Source: Desulfobacula sp.
Lineage (GTDB): Bacteria; Desulfobacterota; Desulfobacteria; Desulfobacterales; Desulfobacteraceae
Direction of reading: 5' to 3'
DNA length: 64,000 nt
Assembly: GCF_030145145.1 (NCBI RefSeq)
Contig: NZ_JAQYWD010000020.1
Span: 42,448-106,447 of the forward strand
Part shown: in pieces, positions 18,167 to 25,080 of the stretch
How positions within the stretch are numbered: position 1 is the stretch's first letter
Layout: each line of letters starts with the position of its first letter
Program-made: the position numbers and the translations under genes
Notes under the pieces: model-generated
Told to the model about the DNA's origin: nothing
The model's input: only the letters and a program-made list of their open reading frames with translations
The model's database searches: none

Positions 18167-18507
18167 GCCTGGCGGCATTGCAATCGTAGTGCATCATGAT
18201 TTGTGACCCCCAATTTAAGTCGTCCCCGTATAAAACAAAAATGAATTGAACCCAATGGACAATAGTCAATTTTTTCGGAGACAGGAAATACTATTTTGCG
18301 AAGCAGGTTATACCGAAAAAATATGCCGCAGGTTTATTATGGATTATATTGATTATGGGTTATTATGGGGTGGATTATGGGGTCGGGCCAGGCTAAGTAT
18401 CTGACATTTTGTGAAATGTACACCATTTGTATGCGATTTTTTGGGCTATTTCAACGGTTTCAGCATCAAAATCAACGTTATAGGACAAAGTGATCTATCC
18501 TTGTTCG

Positions 18508-18939
18508 TTAAATATCAAATAGTTTATTCGTTTTTACATAATCAGTAAACTCTTTTGACCAAGGTAAATCAATTGTCATTTTTTGCGGGTCATTGAGTCG
18601 TAGTTGGCAGTATTCGAAATCGATGGGTGGTTTATTTGATTTGGATAACAACGGTGTGCTTAAAATACTATTAATTGAATGTGTTGTATCTGAAAAAACA
18701 ATTTCCAGCACTTTAGCCCAAGGTATTAATGCTGAGGAAGTAAACCAGTTTAATGGTATTGTATCGGAAAAAACAACCCCTTTTAGGGAAGGGGATACTT
18801 TTTGCGTTCTAATTTGATAGGCATTAGCGGTAGAAAACCTGCATTTACCGATAAGATACTTGGGGAAGCTTAGTTCAAAATTCATTTGAATTTTTGTAGA
18901 AAGCCTGTATCTATTTTTAACAATTGTCCAGATATTCAT
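18508..18939 (-). CDS. Hypothetical protein, intact copy of a locally duplicated gene
   Basis: 143 residues of no family I recognise, with an AAAGG site seven bases before the ATG. The protein contains WTIVKNRYRLSTKIQ near the start, two related segments (VVFSDTIPLNWF and IVFSDTTHSINS) in the middle, and DPQKMTIDLPWSKEF near the end. The two FSDT segments suggest an internal repeat. A shortened, deleted copy lies at 15006-15235. The gene is AT-rich and stands alone. It may be a cargo gene of a mobile unit or a small orphan family. Confidence 0.55.
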   Translation of the reverse strand: MNIWTIVKNRYRLSTKIQMNFELSFPKYLIGKCRFSTANAYQIRTQKVSPSLKGVVFSDTIPLNWFTSSALIPWAKVLEIVFSDTTHSINSILSTPLLSKSNKPPIDFEYCQLRLNDPQKMTIDLPWSKEFTDYVKTNKLFDI

Positions 18940-18943
18940 AATA
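18516..18943. repeat. Right-hand direct repeat flanking the LysR/CoA-transferase pair
   Basis: The full-length copy of the repeat whose deleted partner is at 15006-15235, same orientation, 3510 bases away over the aligned part. The homology ends close to the stop codon on one side and just inside the start codon on the other, so the repeat is gene-sized. Confidence 0.75.
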
Positions 18944-19123
18944 GACCTTTCATCAGAGTGAATGTGTAGCTGAAATCTCCAGACTTGAGGGTCCAGTCCC
19001 GGAAATCAGTCTCAAAACAATTGCGTTGAACAAAAAAGGTAATTTATAACTGCAACATTGCCAATTGTACAGAATTATAAATTTGAATTTGCTCATTTCA
19101 TCGGGAATTATCCTATCGACAGA

Positions 19124-20683
19124 TCAGCTGACTGGGTTTGAAAAAGGAGATTGGGCCAGTTCCACCTCAAACGCCAGCACCGCTTTAACTTCCTTTGTAA
19201 TGTCAGCAATCCGGCGTCCCAGGCGCGTCAACGCCAAAAGGATACTGAACCATCCAGCAGTACCGGCGGCCAGCCGGATCACAACGCCCTTGAAAATAGC
19301 GGTCAAATGACCCAAAATTCTGCAGGCAGCTTTAAAACATCTGGATTCCAACCTTAGTTGCCTGAGAACCCTGCGGGTTCTTGTGGGGTCTCCCCTGGAA
19401 TTGGCGATGGCCTTCATGTCAAAATCCTTGTCATGAAATATCAGCATGTGTTCAGGCCTTGACGCAGGGAATATCTGCTGCCGGAAAAAAACAACGCCTC
19501 TGTGAACAATTTCAAACGCTTTTCTTACAAGTTGGAAATGAATGCTGGCCCGTCGGGAAATATACCGGGCTAAATTTTTTAAAGTAGAGGTCACTTTTGA
19601 AAACAGTTTTTTGATGCCTTGAAAAATCCAGCGGGTAACCCTTTTTATCCCATCCCAGATACTGGTGGCCACCTCTTTAATCTTTGCCATTAAATCCTGT
19701 TTCTGGCGGATCGAAAATGAACAGACCTGGTCTACAATATTCGGATCGACCGATTCCGGCTTAGCATCAACCCCGTTTTCAAGCATAATAAGCCGGGTAA
19801 AAAAGGAAGGTGTTATTTTCTTTCGCCCCGCGGCCTTGGGTCTTTGTTTCTCGGGCTGCTGCATCCAGAATTCTTCCAGCGCCCGCGACAGACCAAGACT
19901 TCTCTGTTTTTTATCATTGCTTTGGCGTTTTTTCAGTCTGACCAGAGGATTCCCGACATTTACATCAAATCCCACCAGCCAGAGTTCTATTCTGGCAATT
20001 GCCTCGATAAACGGCTTGCTCTCAGCAGCATTTACAATTTCAGGATGGGTTGCAATGCCTTTGATGAGGTCATCCTGAGAAAATAAAGGTCCCATCGTTT
20101 CAAGAGAAATTTCTGGATCAAGGCGTTCCTTTGTTAATCCCAATTGCCAGGCCATCTCAAGAAACTTATCCAGCGCCTGTTTGAAGTGAGGGTTGGTATG
20201 AATTGAAATATCAGTGTTATGCATTAGTTTTTCCGACCAGCTAAAAAAGCCTAGAACATAGAGCCGCAGATATACGGCGCGCAGCAAAGCGGGGCTGCCA
20301 AATCCCATTGGGTTTGTTGGCATGAGAACCTGCCAGGCGCCGGGGTTCTGTTCCTCCTCAAAACTGACCAGTTGCTGGAGACAATTCCAGGTCAACGGTC
20401 CTGCCCATTTATCCCGCTTCAACCCCGCATCTGTTTGAAAATGACCCAGTGCATTTCTAACGTAGGGGTCCATTTTTGATTTAGACCGGTTTTTAGTTGT
20501 ATCCCGAAGATATCCCAGATCAATAAGCCGGGAGACCAATGCGATAATATAGGCTTTTGAACTGGCCAGATTAAAATCCTGTGTCTGCTCAATTTTCAGA
20601 CCGGGATCCGGCAGGTATCCTTTTTGTGACGTCTGGTCCAGGGCTGACCCCAAGTCGTCGAATATGGCCGTGGGATCAGCCAC
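19124..20683 (-). CDS. Protein with three peptidoglycan-binding-like repeats and a hydrophobic C-terminus
   Basis: 519 residues starting at GTG, overlapping the previous gene by eight bases. About residues 42-115 match a PG_binding_1 domain: LIDLGYL, then VRNALGHFQTDAGL, then GPLTW. Two further stretches repeat the pattern more weakly (LLRAVYLRLYVLGFF...ALDKFLEMAWQLGL...MGPL, and FIEAIARIELWLVGF...SRALEEFW). The C-terminal third is basic and amphipathic, with a hydrophobic patch near AAGTAGWFSILLALTRL. No signal peptide or catalytic motif is seen. With the two small genes upstream it forms a tightly coupled unit of unknown function. Confidence 0.7.
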   Translation of the reverse strand: MADPTAIFDDLGSALDQTSQKGYLPDPGLKIEQTQDFNLASSKAYIIALVSRLIDLGYLRDTTKNRSKSKMDPYVRNALGHFQTDAGLKRDKWAGPLTWNCLQQLVSFEEEQNPGAWQVLMPTNPMGFGSPALLRAVYLRLYVLGFFSWSEKLMHNTDISIHTNPHFKQALDKFLEMAWQLGLTKERLDPEISLETMGPLFSQDDLIKGIATHPEIVNAAESKPFIEAIARIELWLVGFDVNVGNPLVRLKKRQSNDKKQRSLGLSRALEEFWMQQPEKQRPKAAGRKKITPSFFTRLIMLENGVDAKPESVDPNIVDQVCSFSIRQKQDLMAKIKEVATSIWDGIKRVTRWIFQGIKKLFSKVTSTLKNLARYISRRASIHFQLVRKAFEIVHRGVVFFRQQIFPASRPEHMLIFHDKDFDMKAIANSRGDPTRTRRVLRQLRLESRCFKAACRILGHLTAIFKGVVIRLAAGTAGWFSILLALTRLGRRIADITKEVKAVLAFEVELAQSPFSNPVS

Positions 20684-21029
20684 TGATCTTTCCCACGGCA
20701 GTTTTGATCCCTTCCTTAAACAGGTCTACCATGGCCTGACGATTACTCCTTGCCGCTTCCACCAAACCATTGTGGGCATCCATTTCTTCCTGGGAGATCT
20801 CTTTATCGTAGAAGACCTGGGTATCCCCATCCAGTTCACTTTTTGTGCAGGCGGTAATCCTGAATTCTGCATCAGCGGCGGCCCCTTTTATTATGGTGGC
20901 AAAATTAATGGGGTGTGCCTTATCCGCTGTCACCGTTATCCGCCCCTTATAAGAGACCACCTCCAGCGAGGCCATGTCCTCTGCTGCTTTTCCGATTTTT
21001 TCAAACGCAGTTTTAAATGCACTCATCAT
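20676..21029 (-). CDS. Small protein of unknown function, second gene of the 19-21 kb unit
   Basis: 117 residues (116 if the second Met is used) with a strong AAAGGAG. An N-terminal helix is followed by a beta-rich stretch with VVSYKGRITV and a charged C-terminal helix. The N-terminal half aligns loosely with the neighbour at 21038-21313 (both have a helix followed by V-Y-x-GRI). Its stop overlaps the GTG of the next gene, implying translational coupling. No family is recognised. Confidence 0.65.
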   Translation of the reverse strand: MMSAFKTAFEKIGKAAEDMASLEVVSYKGRITVTADKAHPINFATIIKGAAADAEFRITACTKSELDGDTQVFYDKEISQEEMDAHNGLVEAARSNRQAMVDLFKEGIKTAVGKISG

Positions 21030-21037
21030 TTTCTCCT

Positions 21038-21313
21038 TTATTTTTTGGGGGTGAATATTTGAATTTTTTCACGAATGACTGACAATACGGTGCGAGACGC
21101 GTCTAAAAAGCAAACGCCATTGAAATGGATGGTTTGATCTAAATGGATCTGATCAGGGACTTTTGAAATGGCCTGGGCTAAAATGTCGGAAGCAAAAAGG
21201 CGGATGCGGCCCGGGTGAATTCTGCCCCTATAAACCTTGAGATCAAACCCATTCATCTTCCGGGCCTGCTTCTCTTTATCAAGCAGGGCAATGACAGCTT
21301 GTTTAAAATTCAT
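21038..21313 (-). CDS. Small protein of unknown function, first gene of the 19-21 kb unit
   Basis: 91 residues from the ATG at 21313, which has GGAG ten bases upstream; the longer frame to 21352 has no such site. The sequence includes LKVYRGRIHPGRIRLF, which parallels the VVSYKGRI segment of the next gene, so the two may be distant paralogues. It lies eight bases before the next gene. No membrane segment or known motif. Confidence 0.6.
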   Translation of the reverse strand: MNFKQAVIALLDKEKQARKMNGFDLKVYRGRIHPGRIRLFASDILAQAISKVPDQIHLDQTIHFNGVCFLDASRTVLSVIREKIQIFTPKK

Positions 21314-21397
21314 GGGATATATACTCCAAAAAAATTTATCAGCCGCGATCAAGGCGATTAATCAAGGTTGTATTTTTGTTTATCCTTGTCGAACCAA

Positions 21398-21487
21398 GTT
21401 AACACAAAGCTGAGTGGTCGAAAGATTTATGCCGACACTGTTGTGAGTCCCTCAGCAGCAACCGATCCACTCAGGCGAATTGTTAAC
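21398..21487 (-). other. attC-like recombination site after the cupin gene
   Basis: Read on the minus strand, the outer arms GTTAACA (21481-21487) and TGTTAAC (21398-21404) are complementary. Inner arms CTGAGTGG (21467-21474) and CCACTCAG (21410-21417) are also complementary, with 5-6 base unpaired spacers between outer and inner arms and a ~49-base central part that can fold further. This is the R-box, spacer, L-box layout of integron attC sites, including the opening TTAACAATTCGCC. It starts four bases after the cupin stop. The outer boxes are not perfect matches to RYYYAAC/GTTRRRY. Confidence 0.45.
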
Positions 21488-21490
21488 AGT

Positions 21491-21994
21491 TTATTTCTTT
21501 TTTAACCGTTCTTTTGGCCACTGATTCTTAACATTTTTCTCTCCAGTATAATAGGGCACTTTTGATCCTTTTTGAAAAATGTCCATTGCAGGCAGGATAT
21601 TAATTTTTTCTGAATCAGGATATTCACACACATCAATATTCGCTTTTGTACACAGATCTATGTAGCGTAGTTTGTCATCGCTGTGATTGTAAAGTTGATG
21701 TGCACCAGAAGACCCTTCTTCAAAAAAAATAATGTCTCCTTTTGATATTGTCTGATAGCCTTCAGGAGAACGTAAGGTGCCTGTCCCTTCTAAAATCACA
21801 AAAAGTTCTTCGGCATTTCGATGAAAGTGATAAGGGTAAGAAAACTTACCAGGCAATAACGATTTTATATCAAAATGCAAATACTTTGATTTGGATATTT
21901 CGCCTAATGGCCGACTCGCTTCCCAAGAAAAATCAGGAATTGGTGATTTATTTTTTTTAAATTCTATTTCAGAAATTTTGTGTATCAACGGCAT
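21491..21994 (-). CDS. Cupin-domain protein
   Basis: 167 residues, a single cupin barrel. The first motif includes PYHFHRNAEELFVILEG, which gives the two His and the Glu metal ligands. The second motif includes GDIIFFEEGSSGAHQLYN, with the last His. The family spans sugar-phosphate isomerases, dioxygenases and simple ligand binders, so the function is open. A clear AAAGGAC precedes the ATG. The gene stands alone, is AT-rich, ends directly at an attC-like site, and has a GTTAAAC box (22020-22026) upstream, which would fit a captured gene cassette. Confidence 0.8.
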   Translation of the reverse strand: MPLIHKISEIEFKKNKSPIPDFSWEASRPLGEISKSKYLHFDIKSLLPGKFSYPYHFHRNAEELFVILEGTGTLRSPEGYQTISKGDIIFFEEGSSGAHQLYNHSDDKLRYIDLCTKANIDVCEYPDSEKINILPAMDIFQKGSKVPYYTGEKNVKNQWPKERLKKK

Positions 21995-22219
21995 TTATTT
22001 GTCCTTTTTTTAACAGAACGTTTAACTCAATTAGCGAATCCTTTTGCGGTCAGCTGGAGCGCCTGGGTTTCCCTATTTGTATGTTATGATTTTCTAACTA
22101 AAAGCGGTTTATCAATCATCCGTTTATCAGTGTAAGGCTGTGGCAATCATCAGCGGGTGATGTTAATTTCGGTGGGATATCGTTCAGATTACTTGTTCCG
22201 ATGGTGCAAAAAGATACGA

Positions 22220-22816
22220 TCAATTTAGTTTTTTTAATTCATTCACAATCATTCCCAGATCAGGGCGAAGGTTGATATCCCCTACATGAATAAACCGGAG
22301 GATCCCTTTTTTATCAATCAGAAAAATGGCCCGCTCAGACACGCCATCGGTTCTTAAGACACCATAGGTGCTGCTGACCGATCCATGGGGCCAGAAGTCC
22401 GACAAAACATCAAACCAGAGTCCGCCCATTTCCCGGGTCCAGGCAAAAAGGGTGGGCAGGTTGTCAACACTGATACCAATCAGGCTGGTGTCATATTGGT
22501 CGAACAAGCCTTTTGCAATGTTATATCCTGGCCATTGATCCGAGCAGACCGGGGTCCAGGCAGCAGGAATAAAGGTCAGCATGACGTTCTTTTCTCCAAG
22601 GAAACTGCTCAATCGAACCGGTTTGCCCGAGAGGGAGGGCAGGGTAAAATCAGGGGCTTTTTCACCGATTTTTACGGTTAACCGGCTGTCCACGGGTTTT
22701 AATTGTCCCGGGTTATAGAGTCTGTTTCCATAGACTGCAGACCCGGCAATGGCGGATTCACTAAATCCGATCAAAAAAATAAGGATACCTGCTATAATTA
22801 TACGGATATCATTCAT
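22220..22816 (-). CDS. Exported peroxiredoxin-like protein (AhpC/TSA family)
   Basis: 198 residues with a cleavable signal peptide (cut near AIAG) and a redoxin fold: KIGEKAPDFTLPSLSG, then the active-site segment FIPAAWTPVCSDQ, with the peroxidatic Cys after T-P-V. A second conserved Cys is not obvious, so it may be a 1-Cys type using an external thiol. The ATG overlaps the stop of the thioredoxin-like gene by eight bases, so the two are translationally coupled at the end of the formate dehydrogenase operon. The likely role is removal of peroxide near the oxygen-sensitive periplasmic enzyme (inference). Confidence 0.82.
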   Translation of the reverse strand: MNDIRIIIAGILIFLIGFSESAIAGSAVYGNRLYNPGQLKPVDSRLTVKIGEKAPDFTLPSLSGKPVRLSSFLGEKNVMLTFIPAAWTPVCSDQWPGYNIAKGLFDQYDTSLIGISVDNLPTLFAWTREMGGLWFDVLSDFWPHGSVSSTYGVLRTDGVSERAIFLIDKKGILRFIHVGDINLRPDLGMIVNELKKLN

Positions 22817-23417
22817 GGCTGTTTTTTAACCCGGAGTCTTTTAAAAGTGTTTCAAGAAATTTTTCAGGATCAGAGACCTCTCCGGATTGAGAATAAAAAA
22901 TCGTATATTCACAATCTCCCTTTAGGGCCAAACCAAAAAAATGGGGGGTTCGAACCTCCCCGATTTTTTTATGGATGGAGAAGTCAGTGTCACTGAAAAG
23001 AGGGAATTTAATGGTATATTTTTCTTTGAAAAAATCAACTTCAAAATCGGAATTGCCGGCACCGATACCGATCAACTTGACTTTTTCCCTTAGCGAACGG
23101 TTGTTTTGAATCAGATCAAACAAGGTGTTCACGTTGGCTGCCTCACGCTGGCAGACGGGACAATACATGGAAAAAATTTCAATGATCACGATCTCGGCTT
23201 TGATCTGTCCCAGGGAAAACCGGTCATCCCTGGTCAGCCCCAAATAGGTTTTGTGGTCCGCATTTTTCGGGGCAGAAAGGGTGAAATCAAGCGGTTTCTC
23301 CTTGTCCGTGCACCCCCCCTGCCCGGGAAGACAAAGGTTCCCAAAGAACAGAAAACAGATAAGCACCAGGGGGTGCAATCGTTTTTTTAACAAAAAGTCA
23401 TTCAATAGAATCCTCAT
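22809..23417 (-). CDS. Secreted TlpA-like thioredoxin-fold protein in the formate dehydrogenase operon
   Basis: 202 residues with a signal-anchor or lipoprotein-like N-terminus and a thioredoxin fold carrying CPVC (MYCPVCQREAANVNTLF). It resembles the protein at 8794-9384 over its length, including the YLGL and RFSLG stretch before the active site. Its start overlaps fdhE by 20 bases. It probably keeps periplasmic thiols, perhaps those of the downstream peroxiredoxin, in the needed redox state. Confidence 0.82.
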   Translation of the reverse strand: MRILLNDFLLKKRLHPLVLICFLFFGNLCLPGQGGCTDKEKPLDFTLSAPKNADHKTYLGLTRDDRFSLGQIKAEIVIIEIFSMYCPVCQREAANVNTLFDLIQNNRSLREKVKLIGIGAGNSDFEVDFFKEKYTIKFPLFSDTDFSIHKKIGEVRTPHFFGLALKGDCEYTIFYSQSGEVSDPEKFLETLLKDSGLKNSHE

Positions 23418-24276
23418 TGGTCAGTGCTCCTGAATCAATATATCCTTTTTCCCTGGCTTTTATGTCAAGGTGAAGGGTTGTTATCTGTTCAAGTCTTGGA
23501 TAAAATGCGCGGTCCATTTGTCTCAAATCAACGACTTTTATATAATGATGGCAATGGTCGCACAGGTTTACCCGGTATTCTTTTTCTTCATCCGTGAAAA
23601 AATAATGCTGCAGTTCCGGGTCATTGTTCCCACAAAAGGCACATCCTATCCGTTTTGTTGCCCATTCATGGGCGCAAAAACAGCATTTTAAATGGCGTTT
23701 GCCTTCTGAATCCAGAAATGCCATATCCGGATGATGGCCGCAGATGGGGCAGTATCCTTTTCCCAGCTCCGGCATACCGGTCAGATAGGGGGTAAGCTGT
23801 TCTGAGCAAACCTGGATACTCGGGGCAATACTGGTATACCCCAAAAAGACAAGGTCGTTTTCAGGCACATTCAAGCGTTTGGCCAGATCCTGCAGGACTG
23901 CGTCCTGGTTATCACGGATCGCTGAAAAAAGCGCTTCCAGATCAAACGATGATGAAGATGTGGCTGTTTTAAGGCAACGGGCGCTGGATGACAGTTTCGG
24001 TGCAAATTTAATCGCCAGATCGCAGATCGTATCAAATAATCGACCGGCTGCTGTTACGTCAATTAAAAATTCGGATGGATCAATTAAAGGCAGGTTGTTT
24101 TTTTGTTTTATCCGGAGCAGATCCGGTTCAATCACGATAGGGGACAATACAATGTCCTGCCGGCTTTGTTCCTGGGCAAGAAAAACCTTGTCATAGAAAT
24201 CAAGAATAGGTTCATAAGTGGGTCTGATTTTTTTAATCCGGTCAGAAGACTGTTTCAATTGTTCTAGGGTTATCAT
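23398..24276 (-). CDS. fdhE: Formate dehydrogenase accessory protein FdhE
   Basis: 292 residues. The C-terminal half has the four CxxC-type metal-binding motifs typical of FdhE (CPICGHHP, CCFCAHEW, CAFCGNND, CDHCHHY). FdhE is a cytoplasmic rubredoxin-like protein that interacts with Tat-exported formate dehydrogenases during assembly. Its position directly after fdhAB agrees. A strong hairpin separates it from fdhB and may set lower expression for the accessory genes. Confidence 0.9.
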   Translation of the reverse strand: MITLEQLKQSSDRIKKIRPTYEPILDFYDKVFLAQEQSRQDIVLSPIVIEPDLLRIKQKNNLPLIDPSEFLIDVTAAGRLFDTICDLAIKFAPKLSSSARCLKTATSSSSFDLEALFSAIRDNQDAVLQDLAKRLNVPENDLVFLGYTSIAPSIQVCSEQLTPYLTGMPELGKGYCPICGHHPDMAFLDSEGKRHLKCCFCAHEWATKRIGCAFCGNNDPELQHYFFTDEEKEYRVNLCDHCHHYIKVVDLRQMDRAFYPRLEQITTLHLDIKAREKGYIDSGALTNEDSIE

Positions 24277-24297
24277 GTCCGTATCCTTGGGGAAAAG

Positions 24298-24330
24298 GCC
24301 CGGGAGATCCGTCTTAAAGGTCTCCCGGGC
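24298..24330 (-). terminator. Strong hairpin between fdhB and fdhE
   Basis: GCCCGGGAGA (24298-24307) pairs perfectly with TCTCCCGGGC (24321-24330) around a 13-base loop. On the transcribed strand it is followed by CTTTTCCCC, so only a weak T run is present. It may be an attenuator or an mRNA-stabilising hairpin that gives more fdhAB than fdhE message. Confidence 0.6.
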
Positions 24331-24350
24331 AAATAGATGATCTTAACCGC

Positions 24351-25064
24351 TTATACCTTCAACAATTTGGCAAAAGGTCCCATCATTTTACGAAGGGCCA
24401 CACCACGGCTCAAACCGCCCCTGTCCGCACTGGCCACGGCATATTCCGAATAAAGTTTCGGGTCAAACGCGACCAGATAGATCACATTCACCTCATTCGG
24501 GTCCAACAGCATGGCTTTTGGAAATTTTTGTCTGACTTTTTCAAGGCGTTTGTTTGCAGAGGCCAGTATCTCATCCCGGTCACCGAATGTCATTGCACCG
24601 GTGGGGCAGGCAGTGACACAGGCGGGTTTCAGGCCGTTGCGAACCCGGTCATTGCACATATCACATTTCCCAAGGGTGCCGTCTGCAGCTTTCCTGGGAA
24701 TGTTATAGGGGCATGATCCAATGATCTCATCAGCGTCAAGCTGTTTGGTGTTCCGGGTATATAAAATTGCACCGGTGGCAGGATCGCGATAGATGGCTGT
24801 CTCGTCAAATGCGGTTTCAAGACAGGGCGCATCCACACAATGCCGACACTGATCCGGGAAAAACAACCACTCAAGTCGGCCGTTAATCATTTCTTCAGTC
24901 ATCCGGACAAGCTTGTAGGTGGAAAAAGAAAGATCCGGGGGATTTTGAAAGCTTCCCATGTTTTTCGTCGTTTCCGCAGGCAGGTCATGCCATTGCTTGC
25001 AGGCAACCTGGCATGCTCTACAGGCCGTACAGATACTGGTATCGATAAATATTGATTTAGACAT
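24351..25064 (-). CDS. fdhB: Formate dehydrogenase beta (iron-sulfur) subunit
   Basis: 237 residues with ferredoxin-type Cys clusters in the order CTACRACQVACKQW, CRHCVDAPC, CSPYN-like SCPYN, and CDMCNDRV...CVTACPTGAM, enough for four [4Fe-4S] clusters as in FdnH/FdhB. It lacks the C-terminal membrane helix of the E. coli FdnH subunit, and no gamma (cytochrome b) subunit gene is present. It therefore resembles the soluble periplasmic FdhAB of Desulfovibrio that passes electrons to c-type cytochromes. It has no signal of its own and should travel with the Tat-exported alpha subunit. It lies 16 bases downstream of fdhA. Confidence 0.93.
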   Translation of the reverse strand: MSKSIFIDTSICTACRACQVACKQWHDLPAETTKNMGSFQNPPDLSFSTYKLVRMTEEMINGRLEWLFFPDQCRHCVDAPCLETAFDETAIYRDPATGAILYTRNTKQLDADEIIGSCPYNIPRKAADGTLGKCDMCNDRVRNGLKPACVTACPTGAMTFGDRDEILASANKRLEKVRQKFPKAMLLDPNEVNVIYLVAFDPKLYSEYAVASADRGGLSRGVALRKMMGPFAKLLKV

Positions 25065-25080
25065 GTCGTCATCACCTCCC

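Noticed and set aside
18340..18395. Tandem ATTATGGG-type repeats as a possible origin or array
   Set aside because: Only a few imperfect units, with no regular spacing and no origin-type genes nearby.
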